Shown: positions 1 to 9,927 of the stretch, in pieces
Layout: every line of letters starts with the position of its first letter
Numbering within the stretch: position 1 is the first letter of the stretch
NCBI RefSeq assembly: GCF_002806945.1
Contig: NZ_NIHC01000003.1
Span: 186,001-250,000 of the forward strand
Source: Marinobacter salexigens
Lineage (GTDB): Bacteria > Pseudomonadota > Gammaproteobacteria > Pseudomonadales > Oleiphilaceae
Direction of reading: 5' to 3'
Length of the DNA: 64,000 bases
Notes under the pieces: model-generated
The model's database searches: none
What the model saw: the letters and a program-made list of their open reading frames with translations, nothing else
Told to the model about the DNA's origin: nothing
Translations under genes and position numbers: made by a program

Positions 1-1
1 T

Positions 2-1873
2 ACAGCGCGCTACGCCAAAGTACTCGGAAGCGCGGTGAACCCGGTACTGCGTGAGGGTAACTCTGACCGTCGTGCTCCGACAGCAGTTAAAGCCTTTGCA
101 CGCAAATACCCCCACAGCATGGGAGAATGGAGCCCGGCTTCACGTACCCACGTGGCGCACATGCGCGGAGGTGATTTTTACTCCAACGAGCAGTCCATAA
201 CCCTCGATAAAGCAACCAACGCCCGCATTGTTTTCGAAAACAAAAAAGGCGAACAGACCGTCCTCAAACCTGAGCTGCCATTGCAGGAAGGCGAAGTGCT
301 CGACGGCATGTTCATGAGCAAAAAAGCACTCTGCCAATTCTTCGAAGATGCCATTGCAGATTGTGAAAAAACCGGCGTGATGTTCTCCCTGCACGTAAAA
401 GCCACCATGATGAAAATCTCCCACCCGATCGTGTTTGGTCACGCGGTGAAGATTTACTACAAGGAGCTTTTCGACCAGTATGGCGACCTGTTTGACGAAA
501 TTGGCGTAAACCCGAACAACGGCCTGTCGTCTGTGATTGAGAAGATCAAGCAGTTGCCTGAGTCGAAGCAGGAAGAAATACAGGAAACCCTGCACAAGAC
601 CTACGAGCACCGCCCGGAAATCGCCATGGTTGACTCCGTTAAAGGCGTGACCAACCTGCACGTACCGAGTGATGTGATTGTGGATGCCTCCATGCCGGCA
701 ATGATCCGTAACTCAGGCAAGATGTGGGCGCGCGATGGCAAATTGAAAGACACCAAGGCAGTTATGCCTGAGTCCACCTACGCCACGATTTATCAGGAAA
801 TGATCAACTTCTGCAAAACCCACGGCGCCTTTGATCCCACCACCATGGGCACCGTGCCGAACGTGGGCCTGATGGCGCAGAAGGCAGAGGAGTATGGCTC
901 TCACGACAAGACCTTTGAAATCGAAGAAGACGGTATTGTTCGCATCCTGGCTGAAGACGGTACGGTACTGACCGAGCACAATGTAGAAGAAGGCGATATC
1001 TGGCGTGCCTGCCAAACCAAAGACCTTCCGATTCGCGATTGGGTCAAGTTGGCCGTTACCCGTGCCCGCGCCACCGGCATGCCAGCCGTGTTCTGGCTCG
1101 ACGACGAGCGCCCGCACGACGCCGAACTGATCAAAAAGGTAAATACTTACCTTAAAGATCACGACACTGAAGGCCTGCATATCCGTATCGAGTCGCCGGT
1201 TCGCGCCATTCGCTGGACCATGGAGCGTCTGATCCGCGGTCTGGATACCATCTCTGTAACCGGTAACGTGCTGCGTGACTACCTCACCGACCTGTTCCCG
1301 ATTCTTGAGTTGGGCACCAGTGCCAAGATGCTGTCGATTGTGCCCCTGCTGAACGGTGGCGGCCTCTACGAAACCGGTGCTGGCGGCTCTGCTCCCAAGC
1401 ATGTGCAGCAGTTGTTGCAGGAAGATCACCTGCGCTGGGACTCCCTGGGCGAGTTCCTTGCCATTGCCGTGTCGCTGGATGAGCTGGGTGAGAAGCACGA
1501 CAACAACCGTGCACGCTTGCTGGGCCAGACTCTCGACAAGGCCACCGAGCGCCTGCTGGAAAACAACCAGTCGCCTTCCCGTGTAACGGGTGAGCTGGAC
1601 AACCGCGGCAGCCACTTCCACCTGGCTCGTTACTGGGCAGAAGAGCTGTCATCCCAGGATAGCGACAAAGAACTGAAAGAGTTCTTCGCGAAAATGTCGG
1701 CACAGCTGGAAGAAAACAAAGACAAGATCCTGGAAGAAATGAGTGTTATCCAGGGTCAGCCTGCGGATATCGGTGGTTACTACCACCCACCTGCAGAAAA
1801 GGTGCAGGCCGTGATGCAGCCGAGCGAAACCTTCAATAGTATTCTGAAGGATGCCCGCGCATCGGTTAAGTAA
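2..1873 (+). CDS. icd: NADP-dependent isocitrate dehydrogenase, monomeric type (5' partial)
   Basis: Oxidatively decarboxylates isocitrate to 2-oxoglutarate with NADP+ in the TCA cycle, in the cytoplasm. The reading frame is already open at base 2 and gives 623 residues; the monomeric family is usually about 740, so roughly 115-120 N-terminal residues lie outside the window. The visible part begins [19 protein letters not shown], a hallmark block of the monomeric enzyme, followed by [19 protein letters not shown]. This class is unrelated in length to the dimeric Icd. It is followed by strong hairpins at 1881-1948, so it probably ends its own transcript. Identification is by recognised family blocks. 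Confidence 0.96.
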   Translation, partial: TARYAKVLGSAVNPVLREGNSDRRAPTAVKAFARKYPHSMGEWSPASRTHVAHMRGGDFYSNEQSITLDKATNARIVFENKKGEQTVLKPELPLQEGEVLDGMFMSKKALCQFFEDAIADCEKTGVMFSLHVKATMMKISHPIVFGHAVKIYYKELFDQYGDLFDEIGVNPNNGLSSVIEKIKQLPESKQEEIQETLHKTYEHRPEIAMVDSVKGVTNLHVPSDVIVDASMPAMIRNSGKMWARDGKLKDTKAVMPESTYATIYQEMINFCKTHGAFDPTTMGTVPNVGLMAQKAEEYGSHDKTFEIEEDGIVRILAEDGTVLTEHNVEEGDIWRACQTKDLPIRDWVKLAVTRARATGMPAVFWLDDERPHDAELIKKVNTYLKDHDTEGLHIRIESPVRAIRWTMERLIRGLDTISVTGNVLRDYLTDLFPILELGTSAKMLSIVPLLNGGGLYETGAGGSAPKHVQQLLQEDHLRWDSLGEFLAIAVSLDELGEKHDNNRARLLGQTLDKATERLLENNQSPSRVTGELDNRGSHFHLARYWAEELSSQDSDKELKEFFAKMSAQLEENKDKILEEMSVIQGQPADIGGYYHPPAEKVQAVMQPSETFNSILKDARASVK

Positions 1874-1880
1874 TCCCTGA

Positions 1881-1955
1881 AGGTATCCGGGCACTGTGCC
1901 CGGATACCTGAGGCAAAGCCCGGAAAGCCCGTATATTGGCTCTCCGGGTTTTTTT
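1881..1955 (+). terminator. Tandem hairpins, intrinsic terminator after icd
   Basis: Two hairpins in a row. The first is a perfect 13-bp stem with a 3-base loop (1881-1893 with 1897-1909). The second pairs CCCGGA at 1919-1924 with CTCCGGG at about 1942-1948 and is followed by seven T (1949-1955). The T-run sits on the + strand, so it ends the icd transcript. It also touches the 3' end of ybaK, which reads the other way. Confidence 0.8.
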
Positions 1956-2424
1956 ATGTCTGCTGCAGTGGCACCAGTTTTCCACCGGTCAGTTTGGCCA
2001 GATCTGCCGGAGACAGCTCAATCTCCAGCCCGCGGCGGCCAGCGCTTACGTATACCGTCTCGAACTCTTCAGCGGAACTATCAATAAAGGTTTTCAAACG
2101 GTTTTTCTGGCCCAGTGGGCTTACACCCCCAAGTACATAGCCGGTGCGGCGCTGCGCATCCTGTGGGTCGGCCATAACGGCCTTCTTGCCACCGGCGGCC
2201 TTGGCGATCAGTTTCATACTCAACATGCCAGTAACAGGCACCACGCCAACTACCAGGGTTTTGCCGTCGACATTGGCCACCAGGGTTTTGAATATCCGTG
2301 CCGGATCAACCCCCAGTTTATCTGCTGCCTCGTTGCCATACCCTGTGCTGGCAGGATCATGCTCGTACTCGTGGATAGTATGAAAAATGCCGGCTTTGCT
2401 GGCTGCATCGATACCGGGTGTCAT
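1954..2424 (-). CDS. ybaK: YbaK/EbsC-family Cys-tRNA(Pro) deacylase
   Basis: Predicted trans-editing enzyme that hydrolyses cysteine mischarged on tRNA(Pro), acting in the cytoplasm. The 156-residue product starts MTPGIDAASKAGIFHTIHEY and has the YbaK block GYGNEAADKLGVDPARIFKT, the conserved KTLVVGVVPV strand and GYVLGGVSPLGQK near the C-terminus; the length is normal for the family. The open frame continues upstream to 2532, but the start at 2424 is chosen because TGGAG lies 8 bases before it and the family begins here. It is divergent from the serine hydrolase at 2503, leaving about 78 bases for both promoters. Confidence 0.93.
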   Translation of the reverse strand: MTPGIDAASKAGIFHTIHEYEHDPASTGYGNEAADKLGVDPARIFKTLVANVDGKTLVVGVVPVTGMLSMKLIAKAAGGKKAVMADPQDAQRRTGYVLGGVSPLGQKNRLKTFIDSSAEEFETVYVSAGRRGLEIELSPADLAKLTGGKLVPLQQT

Positions 2425-2502
2425 AAACTGGCTCCAGAAACAGTTGGTTTGCCCTCTGATCAGCTGCTTATAATAACAGTCACCACAATCAAGGCGTACC
2501 TG

Positions 2503-3789
2503 ATGAACCCAATAGCCCGTCGTGCACTGCACAGTTGCAAGGTTCCAAAGGATTTATCTACTGTTACCCAGCGTGATACCGCAGGCGAAAAGCCGGAAGC
2601 GGTCGGTATAGACACCAGCACTGTGAACGCCATCTGGAAAAGCGTTGAAGGCCTTTATCGCACCGGTGTCCACCCGGGTATCCAGATATCAGTGCGCCAC
2701 CGTGGCGAGCAGATCCTGCATCGAGCCATAGGCCATGCTAACGGCAACGGCCCCCACGATACGGCCGGCACGCCCACAATCGCCATGACCACAGACACGC
2801 CCGTTTGCTACTTTTCTGCCTCCAAGGCAGTTACCGCATTGCTGATGCATATGCTGGTTGAGCAGGGCCTGGTTAACCTGATGGACCCTGTGTCCTATTA
2901 TTGCCCGGAGTTTGCACAAAACGGCAAACGGACCATCACGGTGCATCAGATCCTGTCCCACAGGGGCGGCATTCCTTCCATACCGAAAGAAACACCCATA
3001 GAAGTGCTATGGAACCAGGAAGAAATCTGGCGTTTGTTGTGTGAGTCCCGAGCTATTGCTGTAGACGGCGGCAAGGTTGCCTACCACGCGATAACCGGCG
3101 GCTATGTGCTGCAGCGAGTGCTCGAAAAGGTAACCGGCGACACCATTGAAAACTACCTGGACAAGCACATCCGTCAGCCCATGGGCATGAAGTGGTTTAC
3201 CTACGGGATTGAGGCGCCGAATCTGCATGAGTTGGCTACCAACTACGCTACTGGCCCGACACCGCGTTTTCCCGTGTCCTGGATCGTAAACCGCGCACTA
3301 GGTGGTGATATATCGACGGTAGAAGAGGTGACCAATAATCCCCTGTTCCAGGAGGCAGTGATCCCGGCGGGTAACCTATGTGGCACCGCCGAAGAGATGG
3401 GTCGGTTTTTCCAGATGATGCTCAATGGCGGTACCTGGAAGGGTAAACGCATTTGCAGCGAGATCACGGTTCGCCGAGCCATTCAGCAGTTTGGCTCCTT
3501 GCAAATTGACCGCACCATGATGATCCCCATGCGCTTCAGCGCCGGCATGATGCTGGGTGGTAACCCGGTTGGTATGTGGGGACAACGAAGCCGGTACGCA
3601 TTTGGCCATGTTGGCTTGATCAACAAGCTTTGCTGGGCCGACGCAGCGCGGGATATCTCCGTGAGTTTGCTGAACACAGGGTTTCCGATTGTGGGTCACC
3701 ACATTCCCGCGCTCGGCAAGTTCGTTTATACCATTGCGCGGGAATTTCCTCTCCGCCCGGAGGGTGAACGCCCGGCGGTAGCCGTTTAA
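2503..3789 (+). CDS. Serine hydrolase, class C beta-lactamase/EstA-like family
   Basis: A 428-residue protein of the beta-lactamase-related penicillin-binding fold. The nucleophile motif S-x-x-K is seen as SASK (Ser105, Lys108), and a late FGHVGL block may be the third conserved motif. A YHA triplet occurs where YxN is usual. No signal peptide is evident, so a cytoplasmic esterase or lipase-like hydrolase is more likely than a resistance enzyme. The frame is open back to 1936, antisense to ybaK, but the ATG at 2503 with AAGG 9 bases upstream is the sensible start. The substrate cannot be told from sequence. It runs convergent with the small gene ending at 3799. Confidence 0.8.
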   Translation: MNPIARRALHSCKVPKDLSTVTQRDTAGEKPEAVGIDTSTVNAIWKSVEGLYRTGVHPGIQISVRHRGEQILHRAIGHANGNGPHDTAGTPTIAMTTDTPVCYFSASKAVTALLMHMLVEQGLVNLMDPVSYYCPEFAQNGKRTITVHQILSHRGGIPSIPKETPIEVLWNQEEIWRLLCESRAIAVDGGKVAYHAITGGYVLQRVLEKVTGDTIENYLDKHIRQPMGMKWFTYGIEAPNLHELATNYATGPTPRFPVSWIVNRALGGDISTVEEVTNNPLFQEAVIPAGNLCGTAEEMGRFFQMMLNGGTWKGKRICSEITVRRAIQQFGSLQIDRTMMIPMRFSAGMMLGGNPVGMWGQRSRYAFGHVGLINKLCWADAARDISVSLLNTGFPIVGHHIPALGKFVYTIAREFPLRPEGERPAVAV

Positions 3790-3798
3790 AGCGGCCCC

Positions 3799-4143
3799 TC
3801 ACAGGGTTCTGAGCTGATCCTCAAGAATACCGAGTACGGATGAAAGTATGTCCCGGAAGTCTGTCAGTGTTTGTGTGCGCTGGATGACTTCTTCACGGCT
3901 TTCATCCAACTTTTCCAGCTTTGGCACCACACGTCGAATGCCTTCAGTGATCACCTCATAGGGGTAGTGGTGATCCTGAATACTGAGCTTGTTTATCTCG
4001 GACACTTCCTGGCTGAAAATACTGATGATGTCGTACAGCATGTCCTTGTGGGCAATGTTGGAGGCTTCCCAGTAAGCGTCGTCCAGTAACTCAAGCAGAG
4101 ACAGGTATTCCCTGAGGGTGTCGGCAACGGATGTCTGGCTCAT
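3799..4143 (-). CDS. Hypothetical protein, alpha-helical, 114 aa
   Basis: Not recognised. The product (MSQTSVADTLREYLSLLELL...) is acidic and reads as mostly helical, with no membrane segment and no signal peptide. The ATG at 4143 is preferred over an in-frame TTG two codons upstream because AGGA sits 6 bases before it. It is convergent with the serine hydrolase, with only 9 bases between the two stops. Possibly a small regulatory or structural protein; no function is assigned. Confidence 0.7.
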   Translation of the reverse strand: MSQTSVADTLREYLSLLELLDDAYWEASNIAHKDMLYDIISIFSQEVSEINKLSIQDHHYPYEVITEGIRRVVPKLEKLDESREEVIQRTQTLTDFRDILSSVLGILEDQLRTL

Positions 4144-4320
4144 AAGCAATCCTGGTTAGCTGTTAAATTGGTAATGGGAACTATAGCAGCGGATTCGCCG
4201 GGATTCTCTGAGTGTGTGAACTGTTGAATGTTTACTGTATAAAATGAAACTCTATTCATTTTTGTTGCGCTTTGTCTGACAGTTGTGCAAACTGCGGTTT
4301 GATATAAAGGTTGCAACTCA

Positions 4321-4593
4321 ATGGATGAGATACGCATGGACAAGCAAGCAAGCCCCCACAACGAATTTCCCCCCTCAACCAGGCAGGTTCGGCTCGACCA
4401 TCACGACAGTGTGCGCAGCCACGTGCACCAGCAAGTCCGCACTGAAGTGGAACGGCTGGAGCGTCGTGTTGAGATTTTACGCCTGGCCAAAGCGCCCCAT
4501 GTAGCCGTTATGATTTCAGCCTACGAGCGCATGATCGACCGCAAAAAAGGTTTTTTGCAGAATTGGGAGTTGGACGAGCGGCGTTATTACTGA
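4321..4593 (+). CDS. Hypothetical protein, 90 aa
   Basis: Not recognised. The product is charged; its middle (VHQQVRTEVERLERRVEILR) looks like a short amphipathic or coiled-coil helix. A second ATG at 4336 (MDKQASPHN) could be the true start. The stop overlaps the 3' end of the opposite-strand lipoprotein gene by 7 bases. It is supported mainly by codon-like composition and the absence of any better ORF here. Confidence 0.6.
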   Translation: MDEIRMDKQASPHNEFPPSTRQVRLDHHDSVRSHVHQQVRTEVERLERRVEILRLAKAPHVAVMISAYERMIDRKKGFLQNWELDERRYY

Positions 4594-5663
4594 CGGCTAG
4601 AAGCACCTTCTGCCACCCAGCTTATTGCAGCTTCGTTGTTTTCCTGGTTTCCACAGTTGGCGAGATTTTTAATGGTAGCATCAGGATTCTGACTGGTTGG
4701 GTCCTTAAGTTTTGCCGGTTGGCCGTTGGAATGGAAAACCCTCAAAGTTGACATCGCATAGTCCAACTCAACCCTCAAACAGTCAGGGCTTGTATCGGTA
4801 AGGGTGACGCCATGGAGGCTCATATCCAACACAGCCTTGTCCGGACTCTTGATAAACAGTGTGTCGATTTTGTCCCGGATGAACTCCTGCCTCAACTCAA
4901 TGCCCCCATAGTTTCGGCTCTGATAGTCTGCGGTAGCGAACTCTGGTTTGTTGTAGCCGTTGGTTTTGAAACTATTGGCATCAAAGCGGCTCCCGGCGAG
5001 CAGGCTGATTAGCTCTGGCTGGGCCTTAGCCTTTTCAGGGACAACGCTTCGGCTTACATACTGAATTGTTCGGTAAACCTTATCGTCGAGGTCCGTGCCT
5101 TCAGGGCCAGCGGGCTGGTATGTCCAGTCCAGTGTTGGATAAATCCACAGTTTGTCGTTGAGCGATGCCTCATCCAACACCGCGTTTTGGTCGGTAAACC
5201 GGATAAGAGCCCCGTTTGTCCGGGTGTTGTAGGTGCCTGCTTGTCCTTCGATTATACGTTGGGTGATGTATCTACGGCCTTCTTTGAAATTGTCAGCCTC
5301 GTTGAATGCTATGACCTGGTTGATCAAATCGAGCGGGTTGCGTACTTTTTCATAGCTTTTGCCGTCAGAGGAAGGTGTTGCCTGTATGAACCTATCAATG
5401 TGAGTGCGAATTTCGTTCACTGTTGCGCGGGTAATCGCATTATCGCCGCTACCGGCAGGCTGAATTCCCTGATAAAAATCCCAAAACCGGGTGTGCTTGA
5501 GGTTGTCGGGCGCCTTGTCGGTATTTTCGAGATCAAACGTTGAGAACGTCAGATCCACGTTGGTAGCAGGATTGAATGCTGTTGGCCCGGTATCCTCCAT
5601 CTTGCACCCGCTCACGCCAAGCAGTGCGATGGAAATAGCGGCGAAAAAGCAGGAGTGTCTCAT
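4587..5663 (-). CDS. Putative lipoprotein of unknown function, 358 aa
   Basis: The N-terminus MRHSCFFAAISIALLGVSGC is a lipoprotein signal with lipobox LGVSGC, so the mature protein should begin at Cys20 and sit in the envelope. The remainder is a soluble domain with no family I recognise; it contains aromatic blocks such as LWIYPTLDWTYQPAG and a C-terminal Cys-containing segment. The next residue after Cys20 is Lys, so outer-membrane sorting is plausible. No neighbour on the same strand suggests a role. Confidence 0.72.
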   Translation of the reverse strand: MRHSCFFAAISIALLGVSGCKMEDTGPTAFNPATNVDLTFSTFDLENTDKAPDNLKHTRFWDFYQGIQPAGSGDNAITRATVNEIRTHIDRFIQATPSSDGKSYEKVRNPLDLINQVIAFNEADNFKEGRRYITQRIIEGQAGTYNTRTNGALIRFTDQNAVLDEASLNDKLWIYPTLDWTYQPAGPEGTDLDDKVYRTIQYVSRSVVPEKAKAQPELISLLAGSRFDANSFKTNGYNKPEFATADYQSRNYGGIELRQEFIRDKIDTLFIKSPDKAVLDMSLHGVTLTDTSPDCLRVELDYAMSTLRVFHSNGQPAKLKDPTSQNPDATIKNLANCGNQENNEAAISWVAEGASSRQ

Positions 5664-5791
5664 TTCAGAAGGCCCTGAGGTGCGAAGTCAGCCATAAACG
5701 GCTAAAGTAAATACCCGCGGGGCGTTCGGCCCCGATTCGACTGCCAACAATAAACCATAAGACAGGCACATACCCGCGCGGAGATCACATT

Positions 5792-8700
5792 TTGCAGCAA
5801 CGGTGTAAACCGGCTACAGGCAGAACAGTGCAATGGCTGCTTGTCGTGATGTTTTTAGCAATGGCCATGGTTTCGGGCCTGGCCAGTGCTCAGGAATCTT
5901 GTCGAAATGGCCAGCTTGTTCTGGGCAGTAACACAGAAAGCGTTCGCGATTTTGGTGGCTGTATCTCTTACCTGGAGGACGCCGGCCAGCTTTATCTCTT
6001 GCCAGACATTCTTGCCATGGAGCCCGAGCGGTTTACCCGTCATGAACACGGTGTACTGAACCTGGGCTACACCGAGTCGGCTTACTGGATACGGATTGAT
6101 GTGCATTCAGACGCCAGAGCAGCCAGTACAGAGTGGATTCTGGAGTTGGCACTGCCGCTGGTAGATGAAGTTGTCCTGTATCTGGTGCGCGATGGGGAAT
6201 TAATCGACGAGCGCAAGGCAGGCTACCACGGCAACTGGGCAGAGCGGGATCTTGCTGTGCCTAACCCTACGTTCCGGCTTAACCTTGAGCCAGGCAGCAG
6301 CTCGTCTGTGTATCTGCGCATTATCAACACTAATACCTTTCGCCTGCCCATCAGTTTGTGGAGCCCTGATAGTTATATTGAAAAAGTATCGGTAGACGAA
6401 ATTATTCGTGGCGCCTTGCTGGGTGGTTTGCTTGCCATTCTCGCGTACAACTTGTTTGTTGCGGTTTCCGTTCGTGAGCGCAGCAACATCTACTATGTTC
6501 TCTATCTGGTGTCTGCCGGGGTGTTTATCGCCACCGAGCAGGTTCATGGCATTCAGCTGCTGGACAGTCGCCCCGCATTGTTTAATAAGGAGTACCTTCA
6601 TCTTCAGATCATCATGACCTGGTTCTGGGGCCTGCTGATGGCCCGGGCACTGCTTGAAACCCGTACCCGATCTCTGGATCTCGACCGGGTTCTGATCATG
6701 TGTCTGTACTCGGTAATCGTTACCTTTGTGCTGTCCCTGTTCGTGCCCTATCACATTGCCATGGAATGGATTGTTATCGGGTCGATGTTGCTCTGTCTCA
6801 TCTTGTTTGTGGTCAGTTATTTGTCCTGGCGCTATTACAACCCGGCGGCGCGCTCATACTTTTTTGCCTGGACACTGGCGCTGGTTGGCTTTGGCATATA
6901 CGCCCTTACGGTTATGGGCTACCTGCCACTCAATACCTTCACGGGCTATGCACCCCAAATAGGGCTTACCGGCCAGATTATTCTGTTTTCCTTTGCCCTG
7001 GCAGATCGCATCAAGCAGGTTCAGGGTGAGGCGCTGGGCTGGAGCCGGCGAGCACTATCCAATCTGCAGCGATACCAGTCGCTGTTTGATAATGCCATTG
7101 AGGGTGTTTTCCAGATGTCGGCTGAACGCCGGTTCGTAACCGCCAATCCGGCGATGGCGAACTTGATGGGTTTTGCCAGCAGCCGGGAGTTGTTGGAAAG
7201 CGATGTGGATGTGCTGGAAGCTTGCATTGCCGATGACCGGTTGCGGGAACTGGTTGTTGAGCAGCTGCAGGCAAGAGGTACGGTAAAAGGTGTGGAGGCC
7301 CGCTACCTGACCCGGTCAGGTGATGAGCGTTGGGCGATTATCTCACTCCACACAGCCTACGATGCGGACGGTGAACCTACCCACCTGGAGGGTACCTGTG
7401 TGGATTCCACAGAAAGCCACCGGCGCCAGCGTATTGAGCGTGAGCGCGAGCAAGAACGGCTAGAGAAAGAGCTGGCCCGTAACTCTGCCGAGGCCAAGAG
7501 CCAGTTCCTTGCCAACATGAGTCATGAGATCCGCACGCCACTGGCGGCTATCATCGGCTATGGCGAAACGTTGATGGATCCGGATCTTGATGAGGAGGAA
7601 AAGCGCAGCAGCGCAGAAACGGTCGTCCGCAGCGGGCGGCATTTGCTGGAGTTGGTGAATGACATTCTTGATCACTCCAAAATCGATGCGAACAAACTGG
7701 ATATAGATGTGGTCTCGGTATATCTGCCCGAGCTTCTGGACGAGATTCGCGCATTTTTTGCACCGCGAGCCAGGGAAAAAGGGTTGGATTTCACCATAAC
7801 CTGTGACTATCCACTGCCGGAGCAGATCCGGACGGACCCGACTCGCCTGCGCCAGATTATTATCAACTTGTGCGGAAATGCGCTTAAATTTACGGAAAAA
7901 GGGTCGATCTCCCTGTCGATTCGCTGTAATCGCGAAGCTGAAGTTCTTGTCGCCCGGGTGGTGGACACAGGCATTGGCATGAAGCCGGAGCAGATTGGCC
8001 GGCTGTTTGATCCTTTTGCACAGGGCAGTGCTGCAATTTCCCGGCAGTATGGTGGCACAGGCCTCGGCCTCAGCATTTCGCGTCGGTTGGCGGAAATGCT
8101 TGGCGGCAGTATTCGAGTCAGCAGCAGATACGGGGAAGGCAGTGAGTTTGAGTTGTCGATTCACACCGGCGCCCTGGACCAGGTGGACTTCCTGCGGAAT
8201 GCATCCGAGCTGAACCTGCGCCGGCGAAGCATCCCGGCAACAGTGGCGCCACGCCTTTCGGGGCGTATACTCTGTGCCGAAGATAATGATGTGAATCGTC
8301 GGTTGGTTTCGCTGTTAGTGGATCGTACCGGCGCTGAACTGGTGCACGTAAGCAACGGTGCAGAAGCTCTGGAAATGGCCATAAATGAATTATTTGATTT
8401 GATTCTTATGGATATTCAGATGCCGGTCATGAACGGCCGTGATGCTACGGTGGCCTTGCGGGAGGCAGGGGTGAATACCCCGGTGATTGCTTTGACCGCT
8501 AATGTCATGGCTGAAGATATTGCCGATTACCGGTTGGCGGGCTGCAATGAGCATCTGGCCAAGCCCATTGACAAACAGCGTTTTTATGAGGTTCTGGCGC
8601 ACTATCTGCAGGTTGAGTCCAGCGCCGCCGAAGCACCCGTGCAGCAATATCATGGCAGGGTACTGGTGGCCGAGGACAGTGCAGAAAACCAGCAGTTGGT

Positions 8701-9325
8701 TGAACGTATGCTGACTCGCCTGGGCCTTGAAGTCGTGTCCGTTTCGACAGGCGACGAAGCTGTACGCAAAGCTCTTTCGGGGCCTGTGCAGCTGGTACTG
8801 ATGGATCGATACATGCCGGAAATGGATGGTGTGGAAGCAACCCGGCTATTGCGGCAGGCGGGTTTCCGGCGCCCGATTATTGCCTTTACTGCAGGTAATC
8901 AGCAAGAAACCGATGCACTGCGAGAGGCAGGGTGTGACGGGGTGCTTGAAAAGCCGATAGACGAGCGCCGCTTGCGAGCCCTTCTCGGGCGTTTTCTGGA
9001 CCCCGAGCCGCCCGAAGACGTTGAAGAGGACGATGCCATGCGTCGTTTGGTGGCCAGGTTCCTGGCAGGGCTGGTGGAGCGTCAGGAGCGAATGAAACAA
9101 GCATTGGCAGGCCGCGACCTGAACCTGCTCGCGACCGAAGCGCATCAGATAAAAGGCACTGCTGGCACTATGGGGTTCCCGGAGATGACCCTCCAGGCCG
9201 GTATTGTAGAAGCTCTGGCAAAGGCTGCAGACCCTCAATGGAGCCAGATAGGCAGCGAGTTTGCGATGCTGGATGAGATGATCGAGCGTGAACTAACCAA
9301 GAATGAAACAGGAATGGATCAATGA
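5792..9325 (+). CDS. Hybrid sensor histidine kinase (7TMR-DISM, PAS, HisKA, HATPase, two REC, HPT)
   Basis: Membrane-bound phosphorelay sensor of 1177 residues. In order: signal peptide (1-33), periplasmic 7TMR-DISMED2-like domain (about 45-190), seven-helix DISM membrane domain (about 203-405), PAS (425-540), short coiled coil, HisKA with SHEIRTP (phosphorylatable His578), HATPase with N-box near Asn692 and GGTGLGLSIS, REC1 (Asp874), REC2 (Asp1005), and a C-terminal HPT domain (HQIKGTAGTMG, His1118). All phosphotransfer residues are present. The start is TTG with GGAG 8 bases upstream; the next in-frame ATG would cut into the signal peptide. It overlaps the next gene by 4 bases. DISMED2 often binds carbohydrates, but the ligand is unknown. 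Confidence 0.93.
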   Translation: MQQRCKPATGRTVQWLLVVMFLAMAMVSGLASAQESCRNGQLVLGSNTESVRDFGGCISYLEDAGQLYLLPDILAMEPERFTRHEHGVLNLGYTESAYWIRIDVHSDARAASTEWILELALPLVDEVVLYLVRDGELIDERKAGYHGNWAERDLAVPNPTFRLNLEPGSSSSVYLRIINTNTFRLPISLWSPDSYIEKVSVDEIIRGALLGGLLAILAYNLFVAVSVRERSNIYYVLYLVSAGVFIATEQVHGIQLLDSRPALFNKEYLHLQIIMTWFWGLLMARALLETRTRSLDLDRVLIMCLYSVIVTFVLSLFVPYHIAMEWIVIGSMLLCLILFVVSYLSWRYYNPAARSYFFAWTLALVGFGIYALTVMGYLPLNTFTGYAPQIGLTGQIILFSFALADRIKQVQGEALGWSRRALSNLQRYQSLFDNAIEGVFQMSAERRFVTANPAMANLMGFASSRELLESDVDVLEACIADDRLRELVVEQLQARGTVKGVEARYLTRSGDERWAIISLHTAYDADGEPTHLEGTCVDSTESHRRQRIEREREQERLEKELARNSAEAKSQFLANMSHEIRTPLAAIIGYGETLMDPDLDEEEKRSSAETVVRSGRHLLELVNDILDHSKIDANKLDIDVVSVYLPELLDEIRAFFAPRAREKGLDFTITCDYPLPEQIRTDPTRLRQIIINLCGNALKFTEKGSISLSIRCNREAEVLVARVVDTGIGMKPEQIGRLFDPFAQGSAAISRQYGGTGLGLSISRRLAEMLGGSIRVSSRYGEGSEFELSIHTGALDQVDFLRNASELNLRRRSIPATVAPRLSGRILCAEDNDVNRRLVSLLVDRTGAELVHVSNGAEALEMAINELFDLILMDIQMPVMNGRDATVALREAGVNTPVIALTANVMAEDIADYRLAGCNEHLAKPIDKQRFYEVLAHYLQVESSAAEAPVQQYHGRVLVAEDSAENQQLVERMLTRLGLEVVSVSTGDEAVRKALSGPVQLVLMDRYMPEMDGVEATRLLRQAGFRRPIIAFTAGNQQETDALREAGCDGVLEKPIDERRLRALLGRFLDPEPPEDVEEDDAMRRLVARFLAGLVERQERMKQALAGRDLNLLATEAHQIKGTAGTMGFPEMTLQAGIVEALAKAADPQWSQIGSEFAMLDEMIERELTKNETGMDQ

Positions 9326-9873
9326 GTGATCGCCAGTTACACAGTGAACAGCAGTCCCTGAGCATGATGTATGGTACCTATGCCGACATACTGTTCGTAC
9401 TTTTTCCGTTTCTTGTTATTGGCATGCAGCGCCTCTGGGATGGCCGCCTCTATGAGATGCTCATGCATGCAGACCTGAGTATAGCGGCGGCCATTCTTGC
9501 CGGGCTGGCCATTGGGAGGTTTGTTCTGGGGTTGGTGACCAACCGGGATCTTGGCCGCTACAAGGAACGTATTGTATTCTTTATCGCCCTGACGCTGTTT
9601 GTAGTGCTGGGGCCAGCTATCATCCTTATACTGAGTATCATGGGTGGCACAGAGGTGCCGGGGTTTGTGGCGTTCGTGCAGCCGATACTGCTGATTATTG
9701 CAATCTCGCTTTATTCTACAGCAGTCAGTATCAGCAATATTCTGACCCGTGATGATGCCGGGGAAGGGGCTGCTACCCAAGCGGGCGGGCCTTCGGCAAC
9801 TGTAGCCAGCCCCAGCCGGTCTGGGCATGCACCGCTGGATTTGCCCCGGAATACGGGTGCCGATTCGTGGTAA
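9322..9873 (+). CDS. Membrane protein of unknown function, 183 aa, coupled to the sensor kinase
   Basis: Begins in an ATGA overlap with the kinase stop, so translation is probably coupled. About four hydrophobic segments are seen (near residues 20-35, 53-70, 85-108 and 118-135), followed by a polar C-terminal tail rich in Gly, Ser and Pro. No family is recognised. The coupling suggests a membrane accessory of the kinase, or a protein needed in fixed ratio to it; this is inference from position only. Confidence 0.8.
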   Translation: MSDRQLHSEQQSLSMMYGTYADILFVLFPFLVIGMQRLWDGRLYEMLMHADLSIAAAILAGLAIGRFVLGLVTNRDLGRYKERIVFFIALTLFVVLGPAIILILSIMGGTEVPGFVAFVQPILLIIAISLYSTAVSISNILTRDDAGEGAATQAGGPSATVASPSRSGHAPLDLPRNTGADSW

Positions 9874-9927
9874 TCATTGCTACGCAAGAAATCCTGACAA
9901 CCGCACCCGAACGAAAAGGAGATTAAG

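Noticed and set aside
1936..2502. Open frame extending the serine hydrolase upstream by 189 residues
   Set aside because: It lies antisense to ybaK, has no domain character and there is a suitable start with a ribosome site at 2503.
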